Assembly: GCA_037044905.1 (NCBI GenBank)
Contig: JBAOKB010000148.1
Coordinates: 1-64,000, forward strand
From: Hortaea werneckii
Taxonomy: Eukaryota; Ascomycota; Dothideomycetes; Mycosphaerellales; Teratosphaeriaceae
DNA length: 64,000 nt
Direction: 5' to 3'
Shown here piece after piece: positions 44,137-55,609 of the stretch; the stretch's first letter is position 1; each line of letters starts with the position of its first letter. The notes under the pieces were generated by a model. The model made no database searches, was not told the DNA's origin, and worked only from the letters and a program-made list of their open reading frames with translations. A program made the position numbers and the translations under genes.

Positions 44137-45238
44137 ATGGCCGGAGGTGAGTAACAACGTCTCAGATTGGCTGCCATTGCACGCGACTTTTTCCTTCTTC
44201 GCCCCAATCTCTCGGGCTCGACCTCACTTTTAATCATAATTAAAGCCATGTCTCCCCTGCGCATCCTAGGCCAGCGGACGAGTCAAAGCGGAGGATGGCG
44301 ACGGTCCCTGTGGGCATCATCCCATCAATGTGGTGCCGCTGCCAATGGGACGTCGCACCAGCCCGTCGCAGCTCGCCTACACATGCCTTCTCCCACTACC
44401 TCCTCCACCAACAACAACACTACTACCACCACCCTGTCTCGGAGCTTCACCTCCTGCAGTCCCCGACCTCGTACGCCTTCCTTTCTATACCCGCCTAGGC
44501 ATACATCTCGATCACACTGCTTTCCACATCCCCTCTCTCTTGCTCGCACAGTCTGCACAGACTCGGTACTCTGTAGCCTCTGAACTAACCAACCCTCCCC
44601 CTCCAGAATCCGCCTTCCAACATGCCCTGAAATGCAACCACCAATGGGCCGAGACGACCCAGGCCAACGACCCGGACTTCTTCCCCACCTGCGCCCAAGG
44701 CCAGGCCCCTCGCATCCTCTGGCTCGGATGCTCCGACAGTCGAGCGCCTGAGACCACCCTGCTCGGCCTCAAGCCCGGCGACGTCTTCACCCACCGCAAC
44801 ATCGCCAACATCATCTCCCCGACCGACCTCTCCCTGCTCTCCGTCGTCGAATTCTCCGTCTTCCACCTCAAAGTCCAGCACATTGTCGTGTGCGGGCACA
44901 CCTCCTGCGGCGGCGTCGCAGGCTCCATGGCCAACGGCAAGCTCGGCGGGCCGCTAGACATCTGGCTGCAACCTATGCGCGCGCTACGGGAGAAGCACGC
45001 GGCGGAGCTGGCGAAGCTGGACGGCGCCGAGAAGATGAACCACATGGCGAAGCTGAACGTCTCCGCGGGCGTGGACGTGTTGAAGCGGATCCCGACGGTC
45101 ATTGATGCGATGAGGGAGCGCGGCCTCGAGGTTCACGGCGTCCTGTATCATTTGGCGTCCGGGAAGCTGGAGGAGGTCGAGTGTAAGGAGGATGAGAGCG
45201 TGGCGAAGGGGAGGGAAGAGGCTTTCGAGCGGAAGTAG
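44137..45238 (+). CDS. Beta-carbonic anhydrase, short form (10-base first exon)
   Basis: First exon 44137-44146 (ATG GCC GGA G), donor GTGAGT, then the common exon 44607-45238; 213 residues starting MAGESAFQHALKCNHQWAE. Zinc ligands and catalytic dyad are present: CSDSR (Cys, Asp, Arg), and His and Cys in GHTSCGG. The acceptor (CCTCCAG) is preceded by a good branch site, ACTAACC. The enzyme interconverts CO2 and bicarbonate, supplying bicarbonate for carboxylases; this short form lacks a targeting sequence and should be cytosolic. The 460-bp intron contains the alternative first exon described separately. An unspliced frame from 44330 also reads into the catalytic part, so a third N-terminus cannot be excluded. 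Confidence 0.88.
44248..45238 (+). CDS. Beta-carbonic anhydrase, alternative long form with presequence-like first exon
   Basis: An alternative first exon, 44248-44470 (donor GTACGC), has the same phase as the 10-base exon and joins the same acceptor at 44607, giving 284 residues. Its 74-residue leader begins MSPLRILGQRTSQSGGWRRS, is rich in Arg, Ser and Thr and has no Asp or Glu, the composition of a mitochondrial presequence. It would send the same enzyme to mitochondria. Use of this exon is inferred from phase, splice sites and composition only. Confidence 0.55.
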
Positions 45239-45624
45239 GATTGATTTGTTGGGAGGGGGAACGGGGATGTTCTTTCCGTTTGGCATGAGGGTGGGGTTGG
45301 AGCATAGCTTTGCTCAGCGCTGCTCGTGAAGGGGGGGAAAGGGGTATGTATTTACGACTTGGGATACCAGGACTAAGGATTTCATCGGACTGATCATGGT
45401 TTTTCCTTTTTTCTTTGTTTTTTCTTTTTCGCAATTCCTCATTATATTTTCTCAAGGTCCTGCTAGCTTGCACAAGAGGTGGGATCGAGCAAGGCATTGC
45501 CTGATCGTTTGGAGTGGAGCTTTGTCTACGGGACAGTCCTTTTGTGCACTATTCCTCCACGCACTACAGAGAGGTCGGAATATACGATCGCCGACTCCCG
45601 TACCCCATGATTGCAATGGTCTAC
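45239..45624. other. Convergent spacer
   Basis: About 390 bp between the 3' ends of the carbonic anhydrase (plus) and the monooxygenase (minus), with T-rich runs typical of polyadenylation regions (about 45400-45430). No gene. Confidence 0.4.
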
Positions 45625-47790
45625 TCAAGATGCCGAACTGATGTGGAGGCCTCTGAGATTGCCTTCGGCCCTCCATTCTTCTAGGACTTTCAAATACGAG
45701 AGAAACCCATCTCCCCAGATGGCATTCCGCGCGGCTTTCATCTGGGCTTCGGGCGGCATTGCGGCGATCTTGTCGTTTTCGCCTTCGAGGTTGTAGTAAC
45801 CTGGCGTCTAGAAGGTCAAAGTCAGCATGAAGAAGGAGGAAAGCTAGGTGGGTTGCAAATATCGACTTACACATCCACGCATCGCGGCAAAAGACGCTGC
45901 TTTGGACTAACGTAAATGGAATCATTAGCTTCGCTCTCTCCCCAGCACTGCTCCCCAGCTCACTCTACTCACCATGATCAACCTCGCCCACTCCTCCTGC
46001 GCTTCGACTTCCGGCTCAACAACCGGTCTCCCCCCATCCGTCCTCGCCGCCGCCCTCGCCATCACATACGCGACGTGCCCACTCAACCGCTCCAACACGA
46101 ACGACTGGTTCGCCGTCGCCCCGCCCTGCAGCGGACCAGGCCAGAACAGATTCGGAAACCCACGGCTCGCGACCCCATGCAACGTCGTCAGATCCCCCGT
46201 CTCATCCAGCGATTCCAGCAGCTGCCCATCTCGTCCCGAAACGCTCATCCCGGCTTTCCCCGCCGCGGTCCCCAGTTGCGGCGACACGAACCCCGTCGCG
46301 ATGATGATGGCGTCGACGTGGGTTTCGGTTCCGTTGGGTGCGATGAGGCCGTGCGGCGTGATGGTGCTGATTCCTTGTCCGTCTGTGTCGATTAGGTGCA
46401 CGTTGGGCCGGTTGAAGGTGGGCAGGTAGTCGTCGTGGAAGCAGGGCCGTTTGCACCAGGTGGGGTACCATGCCATGAGGTTCTTTTTTTCGATGAAGGA
46501 AGTCTGTCAGTTCGGGTATGGGGATGAGGGGGTTGGGGTGAGTCAGGTAGGTCCTGAACGTACCTTGGCAGTCTCAGGATCGTTCACGGTCTCTTCCGCT
46601 CGTCGTCGGACTCGGTCGGTGCGGAGGATGTCCATGGCATGCAGCTCGCTGACATGCTGGGCTACATTCTCCATTGTGACCTCCTTAGGTCCGCCGACCA
46701 GGGCTGACATGCTCGGACATTTGGTCCAGCCGTCGTTGACGAGATCTTCAGCGGGTTTGGGGTCATGGTTGCTGACGAAGGCGCAGAAGCTTTCGTTCCG
46801 TTCTCTTTGCCAGCCCTTCTTATTTGCGATTTTTTCTTTCCATAGCTTCGGATCCGTCTCCCGCTGGCCGCGCTCGTCGACCATCGACGGAGTCCGCTGG
46901 ACGACGAAGAGTTCCTTGGCGAATTTGGCCAATTGCGGTACGGCTTGGATGGCTGTCGCTCCTGTGCCTATGATCGCGACTCGTTTATCTGCTAACTGAG
47001 TCATCTGCGGATCTTCCTGGCTCCCGCCGGTATACTCGTAGTCCCATCGCGCCGTGTGGAACATATGACCTTCGAACGTCTCGATCCCCTGTGGCAGCTT
47101 AACATTATTCAGCAAGCCCGACGCAAGCAAGACAAAATCACAATCCACCTCGATGTGCGATTCCGTCCCACCCCTCGGTTTCTCTAAGATGGCAAGCCGC
47201 CATAGCTGCTTCTCCTCATCCCACCTCGCACTCTGCGTCGACGACTGAAACATCGCCCGATCACGCAACCCGTACTTCCCCGCCACCTGCTCAATATACC
47301 CCCGCAACTCCTCCCCGCTCGCATACTTCTGCCGCGGCATATACCCCATCTCCTCCAGCAGAGGCATATAAATATAACTCTCGACATCGCACATCAATCC
47401 CGGATACCGGTTCCAATACCATGTCCCCCCAAAAACCCCCGCGGGATCTATCAGCAGGAGATCCGCGGCGCGATACCCTTGCTGGATGAGTTTGACCGCG
47501 AACAAGATCCCCCCGAATCCGGCCCCGATGATGGCGACTTTGCAGTGGCCGTTGTGGGGGACCGGACGGTGGACGGGAGTGCCGGCCTCGATCCACGGGT
47601 CTGCGAGATACTTGCGGAATTTGGCGTTTTGGGACGGGCCGATGTATTGGTTGGCGCCTTGGTCCTTGAGGCGTTTGGCGCGCTCGGCTTCGTAGCGTGC
47701 GGTGGTGTTGGGCAGGTCCGGGGTTATTGGGCCGTTGAGGTCTTGGGATGGGATGGTGGTTGGGTTTACTTGCGGTGCTGCTGTGGCCAT
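45625..47790 (-). CDS. FAD-dependent Baeyer-Villiger-type monooxygenase
   Basis: Four exons, 47790-46564, 46503-45973, 45906-45871 and 45807-45625; 658 residues, all phase 0. Dinucleotide folds are GAGFGG (FAD) and GTGATA (NADPH); between them the Baeyer-Villiger fingerprint F-x-G-x3-H-x3-W is exact (FEGHMFHTARW). PGLMCDVESYIYMPLLEEMG, IIIATGF and CTPGYYNLEGE after splicing are also typical. Family members insert oxygen next to a ketone, making esters or lactones, often in secondary metabolism or ketone degradation; substrate unknown. The tiny 36-bp third exon is needed to link the two conserved ends. No polyketide or peptide synthase lies in the window, so this is not an evident cluster. Confidence 0.92.
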
Positions 47791-49361
47791 CGTGGATATC
47801 TTGATTTTTCTTGATCTTTCTATTTTCAAGGATCAAGCATTCCAAGGGATAAGCGAGGTCTGTTAATTAGTTTTGAGTTCCTTGTTCGTGATGGTTGGAG
47901 ATGGATGTTGTATACGCCCAGTTGTTTCTGGGAAGTTGGTTACACTCCTCGGGTTCGGGTTCGAACAAGCGATCTGCGAGTTGCTAATGCACATGTAGCT
48001 CTCATACAGGTACGCTGTACGGGGGAGAGAGGAGACACCCTTTTGTACCGATCCGACCAGGATTTCAGCTTCGTGTGGTTTTTGGCAATTGGCGTTCAGT
48101 GTGAATGGAGCAGCTACAAAATATATTTCACATCATCTGCTTCACTTGTCAGGCTTGCTGGTCACACATTAGCTTTGTATCGCTTCAATGATCGTCGTGG
48201 TCTGATGGCACGTCTACCGACGTGAAGCATAAACGGGCTTATGAAAGCAGGAACGGGGCCCTCTCACTCCGAATACTTGGCGACAGGCATTCTTGCAGCG
48301 TAGTAGTACAATGGTTGATCTTTACTCGAGTTAGACTGTCATGCTTGGGTGATTCATGGCGAGCCAGCAGACCGATCTAGTGATGACTCTCTGTTGCTGC
48401 AGAAGCTGTGGGAAGCCCAATGCTATCAAAGCTGCGTATGTAGTTCGCTAATTGAGCGCGGCGAACTGGGGGGCCGATATCAATCCAAGTTTATTACTTA
48501 GCTCAGCCGATTGGTCTTGAATACTACAATAGAAACTGTAATTCCCTTGATCGCAGTATGCAAGAGATGTGCAGAAGTTTGATCATGAGCGCTGCAAACT
48601 AGGAAGTAATACAGCTCGAATTCCGAACTGAGATCAAAGCTCACCAAGAACGCAATCGATTGGCTATATATCTCACAGAATAGAAGGATAGGCCACACAT
48701 GACCGCTCCTCAAACGCCGTGAAGGCATGGGCATTCTCAGACGCAGTCGCCACACACCATACGAGGCAAAAGTTGCTGTTGACTGCACAGGATCTCTCGA
48801 ACTATCTCGGATGATACTCAATAAATGCTGTTTCACGTCGAATTCTCTGTGACATCTTACGAGGTCCCGGCCGAGCTTGATTATGACAGGTCTCACATAA
48901 GACCGCCGTACAGTCGACTCTCCTCGTCATATTCCCTTCTGTGCGCCTGCATAGGGTAAGACAACCAGAAGCCACGCTTCCTCTCCTTCCTCTTCCGGCT
49001 ATTGTTAGCAAGCGTTCTCCCAAATTCAAATGAATGGAGAAGATAGGAAAGACCGGTAGTGTTTGTTAGTCTGGCCGGGAAGAGTTGTCCCCAGGTAGAA
49101 ATAGTATGGTCATGGCGAGCGCGATTTTAAGTAATTTTCGAACTTGTAGGCTCCGGGAGATGGATCTTTTTCTTCTACGCAACACCATCGTCCGTGAGCA
49201 AGTAAGAGGGAGAAGAGGAACCAAGAGGGAGAAGAGGAACCCTAAGACCGTGTATGGACATGAAAGAAGGAGCGCGATGTTCACGTACCTTGTGAAGCCC
49301 AGGGTATGCCACGCTCAACGGGCCATCGCCCTCCGTACGGTTCGCGGCATAAGACTGTCCA
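47791..49361. other. Intergenic region
   Basis: About 1.6 kb upstream of the monooxygenase. A GGTTCGAAC stretch near 47958-47966 resembles a tRNA T-loop, but I could not fold a cloverleaf around it. Other frames are short and unrecognised. Confidence 0.35.
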
Positions 49362-49871
49362 TCACGTCAGCCTCTTGTCTTTTCCGAAATTATCTGGGTC
49401 AATACAGACATGGGCGAAAGTCATAAACTCCCCGACGTCAAAGCGTTCGACGAGGCCATTATCCTGGAGTACATGGATTGCGCGACGGATCCAGTGGTCG
49501 GACTCGCCATCTTCTAGAATCTCCGAGGGGAGGGATGAGCCGGTGAATGTCTGGAGACCTTCCTGGAGCTTTTGGCGAATGTCTTCGGAGCTGCAGTGAG
49601 CTGCCTCTGCGATAAGGATGGCGCCGATAATGCCGTCTTTGGGGTGCTCCTTTACCAAGTAGGATCTCTCATCATCTTGTTTTGTGGCGACGAAGTGCGT
49701 TGCTTCGTGCTGGTGGCGTGGCACGAACGGAATGGAGTGCTTGTGAGGCTCGACAGATATGAGCCAAGTCTTTTGGGGTCTCCGGTAACGCTGAGCCTGG
49801 TCCAGGTCCGACTCCTGGTAGTCCTCTTTAGTGGCGGACAAGTAGATGTTTGATGATGAGTGGCCTATCAT
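49362..49871 (-). CDS. Small hypothetical protein
   Basis: Frame of 169 codons (MIGHSSSNIYLSATKEDYQ...). I do not recognise a named domain. The middle contains Tyr/His-rich segments and the C-terminus reads DHWIRRAIHVLQDNGLVERF, an amphipathic helix followed by VGEFMTFAHV, which resembles small cytosolic proteins of filamentous fungi known only as hypothetical. There is no signal peptide. Coding status rests on the length and even composition of the frame; introns at either end are possible. Confidence 0.5.
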   Translation of the reverse strand: MIGHSSSNIYLSATKEDYQESDLDQAQRYRRPQKTWLISVEPHKHSIPFVPRHQHEATHFVATKQDDERSYLVKEHPKDGIIGAILIAEAAHCSSEDIRQKLQEGLQTFTGSSLPSEILEDGESDHWIRRAIHVLQDNGLVERFDVGEFMTFAHVCIDPDNFGKDKRLT

Positions 49872-50497
49872 GTTGTCGACAACGCTAGTGATTTACTCTT
49901 GAGATCAATGTTATTGTATAGTTGCAATGAGAGTAGTGAGATAAAACGGCAGGATTAATATATCAAGGTATGGAGAATGTGTTGGAAATATAGCGGAACT
50001 CTGCGGTTGCTGACGAAATGTGTCCGCCGAGCTCACCAAGACCGCCAGCTAAGAGTGTATTGAGGCTGAGCAAATTGGACTTAGAGGAAAAGCTACGACT
50101 AGCACATCAAAAAAATACAGTCTCAGTATGATTGGTAAACAAAATAGGGTCAACACTAGGAGACTTCACATTATCAGAGGTTTGAATGGACTGCGACTGA
50201 AGTTTACTACGCACGTTGGATGATGGACCGTGCGAAAAACTCGGGCGCTTTGCTCTTTCCTATTCGAACAAGAGCGAAAGAAAGAATGGAACTAGTGTCT
50301 ACGCGTCACATCCCTTTACTGTGCACTCTCACGCAGTGATGAATGAGGACATTACTTTCTTACAGTTTCGACTGAGGGAATTTCCTGAATTCACGTCAGA
50401 ATCACCAGCCCCGCTGCAACGACCATGGGAGTAAAGATCCAACCCGCAGCAAGGAACGTCATAAAGGTCGTACATTCGCTTCGCTAAACTACATGAC
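49872..50497. other. Intergenic spacer
   Basis: About 630 bp between two minus-strand genes; AT-richer than the surrounding genes. Nothing recognisable. Confidence 0.35.
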
Positions 50498-52115
50498 TTA
50501 CTTCTGCTTGTAGGTGTGCATGACGTGAGCCTGTACCATGTTGTCAGTAAAGACCAATCGCAGCATAACGGCCGAGAGAGAGGTTTGCTTACATTGCAGT
50601 AGGCCTTAAGGCCCTCCTTGCCCCACTCACCACCGATACCAGACTCCTTGTGCCCACCGAAGAATGCCTGCGGCGTTGGCTTCTCCCACGAGTTGATGAA
50701 CACGGATCCGGCTTGCAGCCTCTTGCCGATACGCTCGGCCCGCTCGATGTCCTTGCCCCAGACACAAGCTCCCAGACCAGCATTCGTGTTGTTCGCTCTC
50801 TTGATGACTTCCTCCTCGTCTGACCATGGCTGGGTCGGGACGATGGGGCCGAAAGGCTCTTCGGTGATGATGCGGGAGTCGTTGGGAGGGTTATCGATGA
50901 TGGTGGGCTGGACGAAGAAGCCCTTGCCAGGCGCGACTTCCGACTCACCAACAGCGAAGTTGTAGTTGTTCTTCTTGGTGTCCGCGAAGAACTCCTTGAC
51001 TTTCTCGTACTGAATGGGAGAAGAAATGTCAGCGGCTGCTTTCGAGTCCCACTTGGAAATCAAGGGCAACTTACCTGCATCTGGTTTTGGATCGGACCAA
51101 GCAGAGCTCCACTGTCCGGTGAGCCGACCTTGATCGACTTGGTGAAGTTGACCATCTCATTGAGCATCTCCTGGTAGATGTCCTGGTGGATGTAGATACG
51201 CTTGGTCGCCACACACACTTGACCGGAGTTCTGGAAGGCTCCCATCACGATCTCCGGAGCGATCTTCTTCACATCGACGTCGGGGAGGATGATCGAGGCA
51301 TCGTTGCCGCCCAACTCGAGGGTAACACGCTTAAGCGTGCTCGCGCAAGCAGCCATGATCTTCTTACCGGTGGCGATGGAGCCAGTGAAGGAGATCTTGG
51401 CAATACCCGGGTGCTGGGTCAGCATTGGGCCAAGCTTGTCGTCGCCACCCAAGGCCTGGAGAACGCCTGGCGGCAGAACTTCCTGAGCCAACTCGACGAT
51501 CTTCAAGGTCGTGTATGGCGTGTACGGAGATGGCTTCACGATGATGCTGTTGCCAGTAAGGAGAGCAGGAATGATCTTGCCGAGGGACAGAATGATGGGG
51601 AAATTCCATGGGCAGATGGCGCCGACGACACCGAGAGGGGTGTAGCGGGTGGTCATGACCTTCTCGTCATCCTCACTGCGCTCCTCAGGAATGTCCAGAC
51701 TCAAGTGGTGGTCGAAGAAGCCAGCCGCAGCCTTGACCTCAAAGGTGGCGAATTGACGCTATACGCTGTCAGCGATTGATGCTTATGCCTAGTATCCATA
51801 CGTCCTTACTGGCTTGCCCGTCTCCTGGCACATCAGATCAATCATGTCATCGTTGTATGCCATGTAGTGGTCTTTGAACTTCTCGATCAAGCTCTTGCGC
51901 TTCTCCAATGGCACCTGGCTCCAGCTTTCGAAGGCTTTCTGGGCAGCGTCGACGGCGTCATCAACATCTTGCTGGGTACCGATAGGGACTGGCCAGAGCT
52001 GCTCTCCTGTCGCTGGGTTGACGCCATGGTGCTTCGCCTTGCCATCGCGCGGCTTGCCGTCAACGATGTTGTGGAAGGTATCCCAGGCGATGGTGGAGAC
52101 TTTGCTCGGAGACAT
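50498..52115 (-). CDS. NAD(P)-dependent aldehyde dehydrogenase
   Basis: Four exons, 52115-51810, 51758-51075, 51009-50593 and 50530-50498; 479 residues and all introns in phase 0. Landmarks are PWNFPIILSLGKIIPALLTG, SFTGSIATGKKI (NAD fold), LELGGNDASIILPD with the general-base Glu, QNSGQVCVATKR with the catalytic Cys (about 282), and EEPFGPIVP. It oxidises an aldehyde to its acid; family features do not fix the substrate, though the closest type seems the broad fungal succinate-semialdehyde/benzaldehyde-like group (weak). The last exon encodes only AHVMHTYKQK, a common ALDH ending, which supports the model. Confidence 0.93.
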
Positions 52116-53054
52116 GGTTGCGGATGGATACAGTGAAGAGGGATTGGAAGGGAAAGGAAAGTTGAGGGAGGTGGTGGGGGGAGCAAGAGTCTGCTTTATT
52201 ATACAGTCCTTGCCGACGGCGTAACCGTAAGCGATGCCGTCTTAGATGAGGAGGGTACCGCTAAGCCTTGGTGGACTCCATGAGCCAGGCTCGCCCTTTT
52301 GCCCATCTCTCACCATTCACTACTCTGTAACCGGCAGCGCATGTGGGTACCTCGTGCACAAACGCCCATGTTCACAAACGCCGCCCCGCGCCCGCATGCA
52401 TATACCCCACTTCAAGAAGTCGTCCAGGCTATTCGTCCGAGGTACAGGACCCTGATGGTTGATAGGGACCGATAGCGTGCCGCATTCATAACTCGGTCCA
52501 TGACGCCCCTCCTTCCTGGGCGAAGTCAGTGCTAGCACGCCGGCCTCTCATGAAGACGCTATTGTACCAGTACATGAAGTCTTGGTACATCGTCGAACGG
52601 AGGAAGCAGGCATAGACACTTCAGTCGACGATTTGGCCGTAGCTGCCAAGCGACCAGAAGCAATGGCCGACTCAAGTGGGATGAAGAGCCGCAATTCGGC
52701 CGGGTCAGGACAGCGCATTCTGTCTCACCAGAGCTCCCAACGGTCCAAAGGAATCGCTACGAGAACGACAACAGAACCGAAGTTTTATTCGTTATTGGTA
52801 TCATCAGACGCGTGAGAATGGGCTCAGCTAGTTCCTCAAGTGAATGCGTGCTGAATAGACGTATCGAAATTCGCCTCCAAACCCGTGTAAATATAGACCC
52901 TGCATGACGCACTGTTTGTGGGGTCCAGACGCTGTGAAACACGAGCTTGGGAGGCTGAGTGCCTGCCGGTTATAGCCCCAAACAATTGCGATCCCCCCTT
53001 GAAATAATTAGCATCTCTGCTCCCACTGACATCTCTGTGAGCACATCATTCACC
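52116..53054. promoter_or_regulatory. Divergent intergenic region
   Basis: About 0.9 kb between the aldehyde dehydrogenase and UAP1 genes, which point away from each other. It should hold both promoters. No gene or repeat is seen. Confidence 0.4.
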
Positions 53055-54596
53055 ATGTCAGGCATCATGAACAGCATGCTTTCCGCCCTGCACTTGGGCG
53101 GAAAGAAAGAAGAAGACGATGCCCCACCTCACATCCCCACCGACGAAGAAACGAAAGAGCTGCGCGAAAGCTATGAAAAGGCCGGACAAGGACAGGTCTT
53201 CACCTACTGGGATGAGCTGAAGCCGGAAGAGAAGGGCAGACTTTACTCGCAATTGCAGCCCATTGACCCGGAGCATATCAACCGTGTCACCGAGAAAGCT
53301 CTCAACCCACCGCCACAGGAAGGCGAACAGCAGAAGCCCCAGCTGGAACAGCTACCAGACTCTGCAACCACCTCTACCATCGACAGCAAGCAAGGTGATA
53401 TAGAGAAATGGCACAAGTCCGGCCTAGATCTCATTGCTCAGAACAAGGTCGCCGTCGTCCTGATGGCAGGCGGCCAGGGCACACGTTTGGGCAGCTCTGC
53501 ACCCAAAGGCTGCTACGACATCGGCTTGCCAAGTCAGAAGTCGCTCTTCCAGCTACAGGCAGAGAGGATCTGGCGTCTACAACATCTCGCCAACAAAGCA
53601 CACCAGAAGGACGACTCCACTGTGCCTTGGTACATTATGACTTCCGGCCCCACGCGCAAACCCACCCAAGACTTCTTCGAAGAGCACAGATACTTTGGGC
53701 TTGACCGGAAGAACGTTCTATTCTTCGAGCAAGGTGTGTTGCCATGCGTCAGCATGGAAGGCAAGATCCTGCTGGAGACTAAGGGCAAGGTCGCTGTCGC
53801 CCCAGACGGCAACGGCGGTTTGTACCAAGCCCTAATCGGCTCAGGATGTGTGCAAGACATGGAGAAGAGAGGCGTGCAGCACATTCACGCTTATTGCGTT
53901 GACAACTGCCTCGTCCGCGTCGCAGACCCCACTTTCATCGGCTTCTCCGCCGAGCACGATGTCGACATTGCTACCAAAGTTGTCCGCAAGCGCAACGCCA
54001 AGGAGTCGGTCGGACTGATCCTCCAGAAGAACGGCAAGCCAGACGTGGTCGAGTACTCTGAAATCTCTGAAGATCTGGCCGAAGCCAAAGACTCCAAAGA
54101 CAGTAATCTGCTCAAGTTCCGTGCGGCCAACATCGTGAACCACTACTACAGCTTCCGCTTCCTACAGAGCATCCCTGACTGGGCATACAAGCTTCCACAC
54201 CACGTTGCGAAGAAGAAGATCCCGAGCGTCGATCTCAAGACCGGGGAGCAGGTCAAGCCGGACAAGCCAAACGGCATCAAACTCGAACAGTTCGTGTTCG
54301 ATTGCTTCCCCTTCCTGCCCATGGACAAGTTCGCTTGCATGGAAGTCAAACGTGAGGATGAATTCTCGCCTCTCAAGAACGCTTCGGGTTCTGGCGAGGA
54401 CTGTCCGGAGACAAGCAGGAAGGACATTATGCAGCAAGGCAGGCGCTTCCTCGAGGAAGCCGGTGCGACGGTCACGAGCGAGGGTGAGGATGCGGGAGTA
54501 GAAGTGTCACCGCTCATCAGCTATTCCGGTGAGGGTCTAGAGTTCTTGCACGGCAGGCAGATCAAGGCGCCTGCTGTGATTGAGAAGGAGGACTAG
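53055..54596 (+). CDS. UAP1: UDP-N-acetylglucosamine pyrophosphorylase
   Basis: Single exon, 513 residues, close to the usual length for eukaryotic UAP1. The nucleotide-binding signature is VVLMAGGQGTRLGSSAPKGC; other family blocks are YIMTSGPTRKPTQDFF, VAPDGNGGLYQAL, HIHAYCVDNCLVRVADPTFI and EQFVFDCFPFL. It joins UTP and GlcNAc-1-phosphate to make UDP-GlcNAc, the precursor of chitin, N-glycans and GPI anchors, in the cytosol. The open frame begins 32 codons earlier; I chose MSGIMNSMLSALHLGGKK because the upstream codons lack conserved content and the context (CACCATG) is good. Confidence 0.95.
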   Translation: MSGIMNSMLSALHLGGKKEEDDAPPHIPTDEETKELRESYEKAGQGQVFTYWDELKPEEKGRLYSQLQPIDPEHINRVTEKALNPPPQEGEQQKPQLEQLPDSATTSTIDSKQGDIEKWHKSGLDLIAQNKVAVVLMAGGQGTRLGSSAPKGCYDIGLPSQKSLFQLQAERIWRLQHLANKAHQKDDSTVPWYIMTSGPTRKPTQDFFEEHRYFGLDRKNVLFFEQGVLPCVSMEGKILLETKGKVAVAPDGNGGLYQALIGSGCVQDMEKRGVQHIHAYCVDNCLVRVADPTFIGFSAEHDVDIATKVVRKRNAKESVGLILQKNGKPDVVEYSEISEDLAEAKDSKDSNLLKFRAANIVNHYYSFRFLQSIPDWAYKLPHHVAKKKIPSVDLKTGEQVKPDKPNGIKLEQFVFDCFPFLPMDKFACMEVKREDEFSPLKNASGSGEDCPETSRKDIMQQGRRFLEEAGATVTSEGEDAGVEVSPLISYSGEGLEFLHGRQIKAPAVIEKED

Positions 54597-55609
54597 GTTG
54601 AGTTTTGAGGTGAAACTTTGCAAGTCTCAGGCGATGGCGCCGTAACGGGAGGCGTTAGGTTTTTGGCACGTTCTCGGAGCAGTCACAACGGTAGACAGCG
54701 TATGATACTACGAAATGCATAGTTGGTGAAAAGGAGTGCAGCTGAGAAAGCATAAGTTCTGGTGCGTACATGATGCTTCAATCGTCGTTTTGATGAGCTT
54801 GCAACACCGGCGCTTGCCTTGTAGAGTCCACCTCACGATCGTTACTAGCCAAAAAGATAATATCTGTCATTTATGTGCCTTCATTGCTGAGACTAGTATT
54901 GCCAGAAATGGCCGTTTGGCAATTCGAGGAAGAGAAACCTTGATGGTGGGCAGAATGCATTGCTTTGTGCCTAGCGTATCTGTGACCGAAACCTTGATGT
55001 TTGGATCTCTTTGCCTGACGATATCTCTTCATCCAGAAACCTGTCACATTTTCTACGAGGCAAGATTGCCGCTTTTGGCTTCGACACATTCACTACAACC
55101 ATGCGGCACGAAATGCACGTGATTCTCTGGCCGCCGCTCGGGCCATTCGGCATCGGCAGCCTGAACGTTCGCCCGTACCGACTGCGGAATTACCCGTCGC
55201 TTGTGCCGCCCGAATGAAAAGCTGCATCCCACTTTGCGCTTGCGACTGGCCTATCTTCTTGCAATCCTCAATTCCCACACTCTATCCGATCAAACAGTTC
55301 TCGCCGGAGGAAGAGGTCGAGGGCAGAAGAAGAGGGAGAAGACGTTGAAGAGCGAGGTTAGGACGTGAAGAGCTTAGGCCATTACAAAAGAAGGTGAGTG
55401 AGAGAGCACCGGCAGTTGAGCGCGAGCGCGAGCACGAGCATGCGAGTATGAGCAGCACCACGGGGAAGGTTGCGTGTCGAAGTGCAAACAAATGCTCTAC
55501 CTTGAAGGGCGATATCGAACGAGTCATGAATGGGCACATACTGACTAGACAAAACGATGAAGTCAGCATCAGTACTCGGTGAAGTATTGAATCAGCAGCA
55601 ACAGACAAA
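54597..55609. other. Intergenic region
   Basis: About 1 kb between two plus-strand genes. Overlapping short frames on both strands; the right end holds the promoter and leader of the zinc-knuckle gene. Nothing else is recognised. Confidence 0.35.

Noticed and set aside
47940..48010. tRNA-like GGTTCGAAC segment
   Set aside because: Only a T-loop-like match; I could not find paired acceptor, D and anticodon arms on either strand.
48498..48896. 132-codon minus-strand frame
   Set aside because: No domain or start context of note, and it overlaps another short frame on the same strand; treated as chance.
45625..52115. Secondary-metabolite cluster around the monooxygenase and aldehyde dehydrogenase
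   Set aside because: No polyketide synthase, peptide synthetase, terpene cyclase or pathway regulator lies nearby, and the two enzymes are separated by unrelated sequence.
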